Below are positions 38,246 through 47,780 of a stretch of DNA of 64,000 nucleotides, one piece after another. The notes under the pieces are model-generated. The model searched no databases and was not told where the DNA came from. It worked only from the letters and a program-made list of their open reading frames with translations. The translations under genes were made by a program, and so were the position numbers. Every line of letters starts with the position of its first letter. The first letter of the stretch is position 1. The stretch comes from Poseidonibacter parvus (lineage in GTDB: Bacteria; Campylobacterota; Campylobacteria; Campylobacterales; Arcobacteraceae): assembly GCF_001956695.1 (NCBI RefSeq), contig NZ_CP019070.1, positions 1,488,001 to 1,552,000 of the forward strand, read 5' to 3'.

Positions 38246-38662
38246 TTATAAATCAATGCTAAAGTGATGTGATACAATATGTAGGTCTTGACTTAAATAA
38301 AATTTATGAGCATCATATCTATCAACTGAAGAATCTAAATGAATTGATTTACAATCTTGTTGTTTTGCATATATTTTTATAAAATTTAACAACGCTTTAC
38401 CAGCATCTGTTGACGTAAGGCTTTTATCTGTTACAAAATCATCAATATAAAGATGTTTTCCAATTGATAGTTTTTGTCCAATTGTAAATCCTGCAACACA
38501 AATAACTTGTTGTTCATGTAATACATAAGCTAATTGATATCCATTTTTGATTTGATCGGAAATCATTTTTTGTAATGCTTTTTCTGATAAGTCTTCTCTT
38601 ATTTGATGCATCATTTTATAACAATATTTTATTTCATTCTCAGTTGCAATTTTAATTTCCAA
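38246..38662 (-). CDS. GNAT-family acetyltransferase
   Basis: A 138-residue protein with the GNAT pattern: a middle strand pair (YVLHEQQVICVAGFTIG), an acetyl-CoA-binding segment after LYIDDFVTDKSL with GKALLNFIKIYA, and a C-terminal strand with HKFYLSQDLHI. Substrate is unknown. It lies alone on the minus strand between ttcA and a rightward gene, with a short hairpin-free gap on each side. Confidence 0.78.
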   Translation of the reverse strand: MEIKIATENEIKYCYKMMHQIREDLSEKALQKMISDQIKNGYQLAYVLHEQQVICVAGFTIGQKLSIGKHLYIDDFVTDKSLTSTDAGKALLNFIKIYAKQQDCKSIHLDSSVDRYDAHKFYLSQDLHIVSHHFSIDL

Positions 38663-38826
38663 ACAATTAACCTTTTATCATTATTTATATTCTATACTAT
38701 AATCATATCAAACCTTTTTTTAATATACTCATAAAAAACTAAAAATAATGATTTTTTTACCAATCTTTTATTTAAATACTATATAATTCAGATTAATTAA
38801 TCAATAAAGATAAGAGATATAAAAAT

Positions 38827-39015
38827 ATGACAAAAGAAGAAGAACAAGAATATAGAGAAAAACTTGCACAAACAATTTTTCCAATAGTTTCAAATATGAC
38901 AGAAGAACAGATTAAACAAATTATAGTATCAGTTGAAAAAGAAAATCCAAGTCTAACTAAGGGTTTTTCTAATATGTTATTTCAACAAATAATGGTTTAC
39001 AAATATAATAAATAA
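38827..39015 (+). CDS. Small protein of unknown function
   Basis: A 62-residue charged, helical protein with many K, E and Q, with no membrane segment or known motif. It has a ribosome-like AAGAGATATAAAAAT stretch before the ATG. Codon use fits its neighbours. Function is open. Confidence 0.6.
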   Translation: MTKEEEQEYREKLAQTIFPIVSNMTEEQIKQIIVSVEKENPSLTKGFSNMLFQQIMVYKYNK

Positions 39016-39173
39016 CAAAAAATAAGTTTTTATATGTATATTGTATTTTACTCTATAAATTATACAATTATTAAAAATGTATAACACTAAAGTATATTTA
39101 TTATAAATATCTTCTATTTCATTTGGATATATCCATATAAAACACAAGAATAAAATAATAAAAAGGTTTTAAA

Positions 39174-39494
39174 ATTAGAATTACTATATCAGTAAAAGAA
39201 TTGAAAGTTTTACAAGAATTATGCAAAGAGCATGGGCAAGCAGAACTATATAAAAAACTTCATCAAGAAGAAGAAAAATATGAGAAAAGTATAACAGAGA
39301 AAAAGACTAATGCAACAAAGAAAGCTACTAAAACTAGACAAGAAGTTGCAAAAAAGAAAATTGAAGCATCTGTAAATATGATGAGAATGTTTAATCAAAA
39401 AATAACTATTTACTCAGTTGCTAAAGAAGCACAAGTAAGTTATAATACAGCATTAAAATATAAAGATTTTATTATACAAAATCAAGATAATTAG
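39174..39494 (+). CDS. Putative helix-turn-helix protein, possible AUU start
   Basis: A 106-residue unknown protein. Residues after about 80 (KITIYSVAKEAQVSYNTALK) resemble a helix-turn-helix, and the middle is K/E-rich coiled coil. The first standard start is TTG at 39201, with no ribosome site. The frame is open from 39162, and AAAAAGG sits 7 bases before an ATT at 39174, the same spacing as before the TTG of the SulP gene at 33152. I favour the ATT start, giving IRITISVKELKVLQEL. It ends 8 bases before moeA, so it may control that gene. Confidence 0.55.
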   Translation: MRITISVKELKVLQELCKEHGQAELYKKLHQEEEKYEKSITEKKTNATKKATKTRQEVAKKKIEASVNMMRMFNQKITIYSVAKEAQVSYNTALKYKDFIIQNQDN

Positions 39495-39502
39495 GAAAGA
39501 AC

Positions 39503-40723
39503 ATGAGAGAATTTATTAACTATGATAAATCTATTGAAATATTAAATAAGATAAAACTAAATAAAGCTACAACAGAAAAAAAATTTATAATTGATGCGAT
39601 TGGAAAAGTAATCGCAAATGATGTGATTGCAGATCATAATAGTCCAGAACTTCCAACTTCAGGAATGGATGGCTATGCTATTAAATTTGATGATATTAAT
39701 AATGAGAGTATAAAAATTATTGATAAAAATCCTGCTGGTAGCGTAGTTGAATCTGAAGTTATAAATGGTGTTTGTATTAAAACTTTCACAGGCTCACTAA
39801 TGCCGCAAGGAAGTGATACTTTAGTTCCTATTGAAAATGTCGAAGTATTTGAAGATACAATAAAAATTACAAAAAAAGTGCCTTTTGGTTTTGCTACAAG
39901 AGCAATTGGTGAAAACTATGCAAAAGATGAAGTACTAATAAAAAAAGGTACCGTTATTGGTTTTGCTGAAGTTGGAGTATTAGCTTCTTTGAATATCGCA
40001 CAGATTAACGTAATTGTAAATCCTACAGTTGCAATTGCAAGTACAGGAAGTGAAATACTTGATTTAGGCGAAGTTCAAACAAATGAAGCTCAAATTAGAA
40101 GTTCAAACCATTTAACAATTGAAGCCCTTTGTAAAACAAATGGTGCAAATACACTTCAAATGGGTATTGTCGAAGATGATATAGAATCAATTACAAACTT
40201 ACTTGAAACTGCTCTACAAAAAGCTGATATAGTTGTAACTACTGGTGGTGTTTCTGTTGGCGATTATGATTTTGTTCAAGATGTTATAAAAGACAAATTG
40301 CAAGCTGAAGTATTATTTCATGGTGTTACTATTAAACCAGGAATGCATATACTTGTAGCAATAAAAGATGGAAAAACAATTATTGCACTTCCTGGTTTTG
40401 CATACTCATCAACTGTATGTGCTATTTTATATGTATTACCACTTATATATAGATTTAGACAATCAAATGAAGCTTTACCAATTGTAAAAGCTAGAATAAA
40501 TGAAGATTTTCCTAGAAAAATGCCAAAAACAGTATTTACTGCTTGTAATGTTGAATATACAAATAACGAATATAAAATCAATTTTGATGGAAAGAAAAAA
40601 GGAACAAGTGCTATTTTGACAAATATGCTTGAAAGTCCTGCTTTATTAATTCAAAAAGAAGATAGTGAAGATATTAAAAAAGATGATTTAGTTGATATTC
40701 TTCTGTTAAATCAGTTAAAGTAA
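39503..40723 (+). CDS. moeA: Molybdopterin molybdenumtransferase
   Basis: Inserts molybdate into adenylated molybdopterin. The 406-residue protein has the MoeA N-terminal motif PELPTSGMDGYAI, the MoCF-binding signature TTGGVSVGDYDF and the conserved GVTIKPGMHI segment, with a C-terminal domain IV. Length is standard. It is preceded closely by the putative HTH gene and followed by a strong terminator, so may be in a two-gene transcript. It would serve molybdoenzymes such as nitrate reductase or formate dehydrogenase, not present here. Confidence 0.94.
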   Translation: MREFINYDKSIEILNKIKLNKATTEKKFIIDAIGKVIANDVIADHNSPELPTSGMDGYAIKFDDINNESIKIIDKNPAGSVVESEVINGVCIKTFTGSLMPQGSDTLVPIENVEVFEDTIKITKKVPFGFATRAIGENYAKDEVLIKKGTVIGFAEVGVLASLNIAQINVIVNPTVAIASTGSEILDLGEVQTNEAQIRSSNHLTIEALCKTNGANTLQMGIVEDDIESITNLLETALQKADIVVTTGGVSVGDYDFVQDVIKDKLQAEVLFHGVTIKPGMHILVAIKDGKTIIALPGFAYSSTVCAILYVLPLIYRFRQSNEALPIVKARINEDFPRKMPKTVFTACNVEYTNNEYKINFDGKKKGTSAILTNMLESPALLIQKEDSEDIKKDDLVDILLLNQLK

Positions 40724-40738
40724 ATTTCACTTTAACTG
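40712..40738 (+). terminator. Terminator after moeA
   Basis: A 10-bp perfect stem, CAGTTAAAGT with ACTTTAACTG, and a 7-base loop, overlapping the moeA stop codon and followed by a second small hairpin and a T-run (TATTTTTTATT). It separates moeA from the converging ypfJ-type gene. Confidence 0.7.
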
Positions 40739-40753
40739 ATATTGTAATATTTT

Positions 40754-41647
40754 TTATTTAAATGTATTACAAGCATCTAATGTAGCAATTGTATATCCAC
40801 GATTAAACCACTTCATTCTATCAGCAGATGAACCATGAGTAAAAGCATCAGGAACTACATATCCTTGTGCTTGTTTTTGTAATGTATCATCACCGATTGC
40901 ACTTGCTGCTCTTAAGGCTTCATCAATATCACCATCTTCTAAAGAATTAAAATTCTTTTTACTATAATGTGCCCAAATTCCAGCATAACAATCAGCTTGA
41001 AGCTCTACTTTAACTTGTAAGGCATTAGCTTGTTTTTTACTTGCATTTTGTTTTGCTTTATGTACTTTTGGAATTGTTCCTACAATATTCTGAATATGAT
41101 GTCCAACTTCATGAGCAATAACATAAGCTTGTGCAAAATCTCCAGGAGCATCATGTCTTTTTGCTAATTCATCAAAAAATGATAAATCTAAATAAACTTT
41201 TTTATCAGCAGGACAATAAAATGGTCCAGTTGCAGAAGAAGCAAAACCACAAGCACTCTTAACAGAGTTTCTAAATAATACTAATTTAGGTTCACTATAT
41301 TCTGAACCATATTTTTTAAAAACTTCTGCCCAAATATCTTCAGTTTGAGCAAGAACTGCACTTACAAATTGCGCACTCTTATCATCTTTTACCGTATTAA
41401 CAACTTGTTTTGTTGTAGTATTTGATGTTTCTCCTAAGCTTAAAAGAGATAAAGGGTTGTACCCCATAAAATATGCAATAACTCCAACAACTAATACAAT
41501 TCTTCCTATTTTTGTTCCAATTAACATTTTAACAATTGGAACTAGCATCATCATTGAGCCTTTTTGATTTGAACCAAAGTTCATTCCTCCTGACTCATTT
41601 CTTCTATCTTCCATATTAGAACTTCGTCTGTTATCTTCCCATTTCAT
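40754..41647 (-). CDS. YpfJ-family putative neutral zinc metallopeptidase
   Basis: A 297-residue membrane-anchored protein of the YpfJ family. One membrane helix near residue 40-60 (IGRIVLVVGVIAYFMG) follows a short glycine- and asparagine-rich cytoplasmic tail. The zinc motif is HEVGHHIQ and the family segment CYAGIWAH with the third glutamate upstream (ELQADCY) is present. The start is ATG at 41647. Activity has not been shown for the family. It ends 2 bases before the neighbouring permease start on the same strand. Confidence 0.85.
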   Translation of the reverse strand: MKWEDNRRSSNMEDRRNESGGMNFGSNQKGSMMMLVPIVKMLIGTKIGRIVLVVGVIAYFMGYNPLSLLSLGETSNTTTKQVVNTVKDDKSAQFVSAVLAQTEDIWAEVFKKYGSEYSEPKLVLFRNSVKSACGFASSATGPFYCPADKKVYLDLSFFDELAKRHDAPGDFAQAYVIAHEVGHHIQNIVGTIPKVHKAKQNASKKQANALQVKVELQADCYAGIWAHYSKKNFNSLEDGDIDEALRAASAIGDDTLQKQAQGYVVPDAFTHGSSADRMKWFNRGYTIATLDACNTFK

Positions 41648-41648
41648 A

Positions 41649-42785
41649 TTAAACCTTAAATTTATTTTCTTTTTTAAATATCATTTTATTTAAATCTTTT
41701 TTTTCATTATCATCTTTTAAAACAAAAGATGTTTTTTTAATTTTCTCTTCTTTTATAGTTTTTCTGCTTACCCAAGGTTTGATTAAATAATACGACATTA
41801 AAGCTAACATAATTAAAGATGCTATTTGAGAAATAAGTGTTGACTCTTCAATATTATTTGAAAAATTAATTATATTAATATTTGCAAAGAAAAAATCATA
41901 TATAAAAGCGAATATAAACGATAATATAGCAATAGTTGATACATAAACTATTAAAGATGTTCGTCCTAAAGTTTTATATACAACACTCATAGTAATTGCA
42001 CTTGTAGCTGGTCCTGCTGTTAAAAATATAAACGCGGCTCCACCACTCATACCTTGAAGTATAAAAGCTGCTGCAATTGGCAAAGAAGCAGTTGCACAAA
42101 CATATAAGGGCATTGCAAATATCATAATAACAATGTATGTTAAAATTTGATTTTCAAAAAGTAAAGAAGTATATTCTTTTGGTGTAAATGTAGTAAAAAT
42201 AGCACCTAAAAGTAAACCTATAAATAGTGGTTTTACCATATCTATAAAAAGTGTTTTGTATGCATAAGAAAAAGCATTTTTCAAAGAAAACTTTTTCTTT
42301 TCTTGTGTACTTGAGCATGAACTATTACTACATCCACAAGAACTATCTTCTTTAAAGTTTTTAATGTCATCTTCTTTTTCAACAAAATTTTGAACTAAGC
42401 CTACAATAATTGCAATAATTACAGAAGAAACAACTCTAAAAACAGTAAAAACAAAACCAAAAAAAGAAAAAGTAGCAAGAATAGAATCAACACCAGTAAT
42501 AGGAGTTGAAATAAGAAAGCTTTGAACAGCACCTTTACTAGCACCCTCTTTTCTTAAACCTTGTGCAAGAGGAATAACTGAACATGAACAAACAGGAAGT
42601 GGTATTCCAAAAAGTGTAGCTTTTAAAACTGAAGAGGTAGAACCTTTTCCTAAGTGTTTTATTACAAAATCATCAGGAACTAATTGTTTTAATATTCCTG
42701 CAATTAGTAATCCTATTAAAATATAAATTGCCATTGCATCTAATAATATTAAAAAATTATTTGCGAAATCTATAGCAAAATTCAT
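41649..42785 (-). CDS. SO_0444-type permease (putative Cu/Zn efflux)
   Basis: A 378-residue membrane protein of the DUF318/SO_0444 permease family, with eight or so helices in two repeats. Each repeat includes a conserved glycine/proline turn (FGIPLPVCSCSVIPLAQGL and FAMPLYVCATASLPIAAAF). A cysteine cluster, CGCSNSSCSS near residue 150, lies in the cytoplasmic loop and may bind metal. Relatives are annotated as Cu/Zn efflux transporters; that is not proven here. It is packed between rmuC (3 bases) and the ypfJ-type gene. Confidence 0.82.
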   Translation of the reverse strand: MNFAIDFANNFLILLDAMAIYILIGLLIAGILKQLVPDDFVIKHLGKGSTSSVLKATLFGIPLPVCSCSVIPLAQGLRKEGASKGAVQSFLISTPITGVDSILATFSFFGFVFTVFRVVSSVIIAIIVGLVQNFVEKEDDIKNFKEDSSCGCSNSSCSSTQEKKKFSLKNAFSYAYKTLFIDMVKPLFIGLLLGAIFTTFTPKEYTSLLFENQILTYIVIMIFAMPLYVCATASLPIAAAFILQGMSGGAAFIFLTAGPATSAITMSVVYKTLGRTSLIVYVSTIAILSFIFAFIYDFFFANINIINFSNNIEESTLISQIASLIMLALMSYYLIKPWVSRKTIKEEKIKKTSFVLKDDNEKKDLNKMIFKKENKFKV

Positions 42786-42788
42786 TTT

Positions 42789-44207
42789 TTACTCAATTGA
42801 CGTGTGTTTTTTAATTATTTGTTTCTTGGGTTTAACACCTAATTCAATAAACTCTTCAGATCTTTTAATTAGATTTCCATTTCCAGTTGAAAGTTTTGAG
42901 AATGCACTTTCATAAGCTTTTTGAGTTCTATTAATATTAGTACCTATATCTTCTATATCACTAATAAAACCATGAAACTTATCATATAAATCAGCAGCTT
43001 TTTTTGAAATAATTTCTGCATTTTCATTTTGATGTTCATTTCTCCAAATATTCTCTATTGTTCTTAAAGTTACAAATAAAGTAGAAGGAGAGACAATCAT
43101 AATATTATGATCAAATGCCATTTTGAATAAGTTCTTATCTTCTGATGAAGCTAATAAAAAAGCACCTTCAATTGGAACAAACATAAGTACAAAGTCTAAT
43201 GTTTTAACACCTTCAATATCCTCATATTTTTTAGTACTTAAACTTTTGATATGGTTTGTAATTGATTTAAGAAGTTCTTTTAAAGCTAGTTCTTTTTTAG
43301 TTTTATCTTCTTTTTGAGTATATGCAAGATAAGAGTTTAAAGAAACTTTTGAATCTATAATAATATCTTTGTTTGAAGGAAGATGAACAATAACATCAGG
43401 TCTTAATACTTTTCCATCTTTATCTGTATATGAACCTTGTGTGTCATACTCTTTACCTTCTCTAAGACCAGTTTGATCTAGAATTGAAGATAAAATCATT
43501 TCACCCCAATCCCCTTGAGTTTTGTTTTCACCTTTTAATGCTTTTGTTAGATTAACTGCATCTGATGATATTTTATTGTTTAAATCTTTTAATGTTTTTA
43601 TTTCAGTAATCAAAGAAGTTCTTTGCTTTGTTTCTTCATTATAAATATCATTTGCTCTTTTACCAAAAGATTCAAGTTGATCTTTAAATGATGTTAAAAC
43701 TTGAGTTAGATTAACATTTGATTTTTTTTGATTATCTTCAAAAAGTTTATTAGCTAAGTTCTCAAATTCCATTTTCATTTGAACTTTTGATTCTTCTAAT
43801 AAATCAATTCTTTCATTAAGATTTTCTTCTTTACTCTTTGACATTTTCTCTTGGCTAGATAATTTAAGCTCATAATTAGCTGTAATATTATCTAAAGTCT
43901 GGTCCGTATGTCTTTCAAGCATTTTTAATTTATCTTCAAGACTCTCTTTAATTAGCTTTTTTTCTTCTTCTAGTTTTCTATTTGCTGTATTTAAAGTATT
44001 AATCTGACCTTCATATGAACTATGGTTTAGTTCAATTTTTTCATTTAATGCTTTTAGCTTTAATAGTGCTTCATCCTGTAAAGCACTTAATTTATTCTCA
44101 TATTTTTGTCTTGAAAATTGTAAAATTATTAATAAACCTGATAATATACCAATTATTGAAACAATTAAAGTTAAATAATTAACTTCAATTATACCGCTAT
44201 TCATCAT
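42789..44207 (-). CDS. rmuC: RmuC-family DNA recombination protein
   Basis: A 472-residue protein of the RmuC group, which limits DNA inversion rearrangements in E. coli. The N-terminus has one membrane anchor (LTLIVSIIGILSGLLIILQF) and a long coiled coil to about residue 160. The nuclease-like core contains TQGDWGEMILSSILDQTGL, the RPDVIVHLP and DSKVSLNSY segments typical of RmuC. Its start lies 11 bases inside the end of the M48 gene. Confidence 0.92.
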   Translation of the reverse strand: MMNSGIIEVNYLTLIVSIIGILSGLLIILQFSRQKYENKLSALQDEALLKLKALNEKIELNHSSYEGQINTLNTANRKLEEEKKLIKESLEDKLKMLERHTDQTLDNITANYELKLSSQEKMSKSKEENLNERIDLLEESKVQMKMEFENLANKLFEDNQKKSNVNLTQVLTSFKDQLESFGKRANDIYNEETKQRTSLITEIKTLKDLNNKISSDAVNLTKALKGENKTQGDWGEMILSSILDQTGLREGKEYDTQGSYTDKDGKVLRPDVIVHLPSNKDIIIDSKVSLNSYLAYTQKEDKTKKELALKELLKSITNHIKSLSTKKYEDIEGVKTLDFVLMFVPIEGAFLLASSEDKNLFKMAFDHNIMIVSPSTLFVTLRTIENIWRNEHQNENAEIISKKAADLYDKFHGFISDIEDIGTNINRTQKAYESAFSKLSTGNGNLIKRSEEFIELGVKPKKQIIKKHTSIE

Positions 44208-45444
44208 AATCGAACTCCTCTTTAAGTGCTGTGTTTGAATTATTTTTTACATCATATCCTAATTCTTTAAACCGTTCTGTTAATGGTGGATGTGAATAAT
44301 AAAAGAATATATATAAAGGATGAGATAAAGGAAAAGACTTGTTTTCATTTGCTAATTTTAATAAAGCATTAACTAAATCATTTTTTGAAGAAAGATTAGA
44401 TCCAAATTCATCTGCTGCATATTCATTATGTCTTGAAATCAATGAAATTAAAGGCATTAAGAAAAATGATAATATTGGTGAAAATATTAAAAATACAACA
44501 ATAATTGATGATGCTTCTTGATTTAAATGTAAGCCTAAAAATAGCTCTTCAGGTAAATTACCAAAAATTGCAAAAAACACAAACATTACAAGTCCCATAA
44601 TACCAATATTCTTAAGAATATCTCCATTTTTAAAGTGACCTAATTCATGTCCTAATACAGCCAATAATTCATTATGTGATAATTTTTCAACTAAAGTATC
44701 GAATAATACAACTCTTTTTGTACTTCCAAGACCACCAAAGTATGCATTTAATCTATTATCTCTCTTACTTGCATCTACTGAAAAAACACCTGAACTTTTA
44801 AATCCAACTTCATCTAAAAGCTTTTCGATTTTACCTTCTAATTCTTTGTCTTTTAATTTTTCAAATTTATCAAACATTTTATCTCTAATAACAGGATATA
44901 ACATGTTAATTAAGATAATAATTGCAAAAATAAAAGCAAATCCCCATATCCACCATGCAGGAAAAGTTTCAACAATAAAAGCAATACCTGCAATCACTAG
45001 AGAACCTAATACTAAAAATAGTAGAGCAGACTTTAGGGTATCTTTTATATATAAATCAACAGTCATATTTGAAAAACCATATTTTTTATCTAGTTTGAAA
45101 GTTGAATATAATTCAAAAGGTAATGTTAAAATCCAATTGATAATAATAAAAGCATTTACAAATATTACTGCTTTTAACCAAAAAGATTGAGTAGTTACAA
45201 GAGAATCTAAAGCAGATAATCCAAAACTAATCCACATCATGAATATAAGAAAATCATAAAAAGTTGATAAAATTGAAATTTTTTCTTTTTCAATAGAATA
45301 ATTAGCTGCAACAGTATATTTTGAGGCATCTAAAATAATAGGTTCTAAGTTTTTTGCTTTTTTTACAAAAGCTACTTGCATAAATGAAGTATAAATATTA
45401 AATGAAAAATATAGGCAATATCCAATAACAAATATCTCTAACAC
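44197..45444 (-). CDS. M48-family CAAX-type membrane zinc protease
   Basis: A 415-residue integral membrane metalloprotease of the Ste24/HtpX superfamily. It has seven or so membrane helices, the zinc motif HELGHFKNGD and the third ligand in EYAADEFGSN. The N-terminal half resembles the Ste24 type I CAAX protease. The substrate is unknown. It overlaps rmuC by 11 bases. An ATG-proximal site TTTTTTAATC without a strong Shine-Dalgarno is seen. Confidence 0.88.
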   Translation of the reverse strand: MLEIFVIGYCLYFSFNIYTSFMQVAFVKKAKNLEPIILDASKYTVAANYSIEKEKISILSTFYDFLIFMMWISFGLSALDSLVTTQSFWLKAVIFVNAFIIINWILTLPFELYSTFKLDKKYGFSNMTVDLYIKDTLKSALLFLVLGSLVIAGIAFIVETFPAWWIWGFAFIFAIIILINMLYPVIRDKMFDKFEKLKDKELEGKIEKLLDEVGFKSSGVFSVDASKRDNRLNAYFGGLGSTKRVVLFDTLVEKLSHNELLAVLGHELGHFKNGDILKNIGIMGLVMFVFFAIFGNLPEELFLGLHLNQEASSIIVVFLIFSPILSFFLMPLISLISRHNEYAADEFGSNLSSKNDLVNALLKLANENKSFPLSHPLYIFFYYSHPPLTERFKELGYDVKNNSNTALKEEFDYDE

Positions 45445-45522
45445 AAAATAATCCTTTTTTAATCTATAAATTAAATTATATAATACAATCTTTTTACTTG
45501 TGTTATAGTAAAAATTATTTGC

Positions 45523-46530
45523 TTAATTATTTTGTTTTTCTTCTTTTGAAATTTCAACTCTATTACGACCGTTTCTTTTTGCTGCATATAAAGATAAATC
45601 TGCTTTATGTAAGATAGCTTCAAGATCTACATCTTGGGGATGAAGCATCGCTATACCAATACTTACTGTAAATTTTATTCTTTTATTATTAGCACTTATA
45701 TATTCTAAGTTTTGTATTTCTTGTCTGATATTTTCAGCAGCTTGTAAAGCTCCACGTTCTGAAGTATTTGGTAAAACAGCTGCAAATTCTTCTCCACCTA
45801 ATCTTCCAAAAATATCACTTTTTCTAAGTGTTGAATTACATTTATTTGCCATTAACTTGATAATTTCATCACCTATTCCATGACCATATGAATCATTAAT
45901 AAGTTTAAATTTATCAATATCAATCATAAGTACTGCTAATTTCTTTTTTTCTCTTCTATTATATGAAATTATAGGCCCACATGATTCAAAAAAACTTCTT
46001 CTATTTTTTACACCAGAAAGAGAATCTGTTGTTGCTAAAACGTTTAGTTTTACATTAATTTTATTAAGTTCTTTAGTTCTTTTATCAACTGCTGCTTCAA
46101 GAACATCTTGGTATTCTTTTAATCTTCTTTCTTGTGCATTCAATTTTATTGCTTCTAAAATAATAAGTTCAAAATCAACTTTTTTTAATTGTCTTGGGAT
46201 AACTTTATATACACTTGAATTGTTAATAATATTTTGAAGACTATCTAAGTTAAGTATATCTTTAAATATAATATTTTTTGTATTAGGAGAGTTTTTTGAT
46301 AATTCAACTAAAAATTCATCACATGTGATATTTGAATTATTATTTCCATTAATAGTAATAAGTACTTCATTTCCTGCAATAATATTGTTGAAACATCCAA
46401 TTAAAGCTTGTTCTGCATTAATATAGCTTTCTATAATATAATCACTATCTACTATTCTTGAAATCTTACTATATAAAGCATCAAGAATCTCAACATCATT
46501 ATCAATACAGGCTATCACATATTTAGTCAT
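45523..46530 (-). CDS. Diguanylate cyclase with degenerate receiver-like domain
   Basis: A 335-residue soluble protein. Residues 1-115 look like a receiver fold (ACIDNDVEILDALYSKIS) with an acidic pair, but the usual central phosphoacceptor aspartate position reads ITINGNNN. The lysine-containing segment (VYKVIPR) near residue 110 is present. A coiled coil follows, then a GGDEF domain with intact GGEEF (GRLGGEEFAAVLP) and an inhibitory RxxD site (RKSD) just before it. So the input domain probably does not accept phosphate as a classical receiver does. Confidence 0.9.
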   Translation of the reverse strand: MTKYVIACIDNDVEILDALYSKISRIVDSDYIIESYINAEQALIGCFNNIIAGNEVLITINGNNNSNITCDEFLVELSKNSPNTKNIIFKDILNLDSLQNIINNSSVYKVIPRQLKKVDFELIILEAIKLNAQERRLKEYQDVLEAAVDKRTKELNKINVKLNVLATTDSLSGVKNRRSFFESCGPIISYNRREKKKLAVLMIDIDKFKLINDSYGHGIGDEIIKLMANKCNSTLRKSDIFGRLGGEEFAAVLPNTSERGALQAAENIRQEIQNLEYISANNKRIKFTVSIGIAMLHPQDVDLEAILHKADLSLYAAKRNGRNRVEISKEEKQNN

Positions 46531-46595
46531 TTAAATCTCCGAATTAGGATAGTACCTGATATTAATTTAAAATAAATTTAGTTTTTATTTTTAAT

Positions 46596-47099
46596 CTAAA
46601 ATTTATTTAGAAAAGTTAACATTTTATTTATTATTTTTTTATCTTTAGTAAACATTACTACCTCATAATTATTTTTAAAAGATTCTTTTGTCCAATTTAT
46701 ACTTCCAAGAACTGCTACTTTTTCATCAAATATTGCTATTTTAGTATGTAGTTTTTTATTTGCTATTTTTACAATGATTCCATTATTCTTTAGATATTTA
46801 TAAATTTTATCATTTTTATCTATTTTAGACTTATCAAGTACTATTTTAACCTTTACCCCTTTTTTTGAAGAAGATACAAGTTCTTTAGCAAATTTCTTAT
46901 ATGAAAAATTATACATTGCAATATGTATATTTCTTTCTGCAGTTTTAATCAATTTTGATATGTTATTTTTTGTTTCTTTTGTTTCTATAGGTAGAAAATA
47001 TATTTCATTTAAACTTGTAAACGCTATTGCTTTATTATCTTTTGCATATAAGTTAAAACATAAACATATTGAAATAAGTGTTATTTTAAATAAAGACAT
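46596..47099 (-). CDS. Secreted phospholipase D-like nuclease (NucT-like)
   Basis: A 167-residue protein with a signal peptide (MSLFKITLISICLCFNLYA) and a single HKD motif (KLHTKIAIFDEKVAVLGS), followed by the family NWTKESF segment. A single-motif protein must dimerise for activity. Length and layout match H. pylori NucT, an envelope nuclease with a role in DNA uptake, and bacterial Nuc. Its start overlaps ybgC by 14 bases, so it is translationally linked to that gene. Confidence 0.85.
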   Translation of the reverse strand: MSLFKITLISICLCFNLYAKDNKAIAFTSLNEIYFLPIETKETKNNISKLIKTAERNIHIAMYNFSYKKFAKELVSSSKKGVKVKIVLDKSKIDKNDKIYKYLKNNGIIVKIANKKLHTKIAIFDEKVAVLGSINWTKESFKNNYEVVMFTKDKKIINKMLTFLNKF

Positions 47100-47448
47100 T
47101 CATTAAATCCTTTGGTATTCTAGCTGGTTTAAAGTTTTTTAGAAAAGCTAACTTAAATTTTCCAGTAAATAAAACTTCCCCATCTTTTAAAACTTCTTGA
47201 TACATTATAATAGACGCAGCTTTCTTTTCAATAATTTTACAAGTAACATCAAGTTCATCACCAAATACAGCTGATTTAATATAATCAGCTTCAACATGCT
47301 TTACTACAAAAAACTCATCACCATTATGAGGACTCATATTTTTCTGAAAAAATAAATCTGATCTAGCTCGTTCACAAAATTTTAGGTAATTTGCATAATA
47401 AACTACACCACCTACATCTGTATCTTCATAATAGACTCTTATTTTCAT
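47086..47448 (-). CDS. ybgC: YbgC-family acyl-CoA thioesterase
   Basis: A 120-residue hotdog-fold thioesterase. The active-site motif is YYEDTDVGGVVYYANYLKFC, with the catalytic aspartate in DTDVGG. It hydrolyses acyl-CoA or acyl-ACP; in many Gram-negatives the gene sits with tol-pal, which it does not here. A YciA/FcbC type enzyme is possible but the motif favours YbgC. Just upstream (47511-47745) lies the coding relic. Confidence 0.88.
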   Translation of the reverse strand: MKIRVYYEDTDVGGVVYYANYLKFCERARSDLFFQKNMSPHNGDEFFVVKHVEADYIKSAVFGDELDVTCKIIEKKAASIIMYQEVLKDGEVLFTGKFKLAFLKNFKPARIPKDLMNVFI

Positions 47449-47510
47449 TCTCTAACCTCTTATTTATGGACTTTTTTTAAAGAAAAATTAAATAGCGCCT
47501 AAAATCCTGC

Positions 47511-47745
47511 CTATTTTATATTTAAAGCTTGTTGAGATAACTTTAAAATAGCACTATCTCTCCAGTCATAAAAAAATATTCTTCTTCATCTAAAACCATT
47601 TTATCATAATAAAAACTAGCTCTATATTATCATCTTCTTTTATATATTTTGCGTATTATTGTAATATAACTGATAAATCTATTAACTTATTTAATGTTGA
47701 CTTATTTGAGACTCATAATTTAAATATCCTTTCTTTCTATTATTA
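47511..47745 (-). pseudogene. Frame-broken remnant of an unidentified gene
   Basis: This 332-base gap between ybgC and the chemoreceptor (47449-47780) has no intact frame. The minus strand still yields protein-like stretches in shifting frames: KSTLNKLIDLSVILQ then a stop, YAKYIKEDDN, YRASFYYDKMVLDEEEYFF, and finally DWRDSAILKLSQQALNIK ending in a natural TAG at 47511. The last switch falls in a run of seven T (near 47574-47580). I read this as a decayed gene with at least two frameshifts and one stop. Parent family not recognised. Confidence 0.45.
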
Positions 47746-47780
47746 ATATAATACATCTTTAAAAAATAAAAGGGACATAA

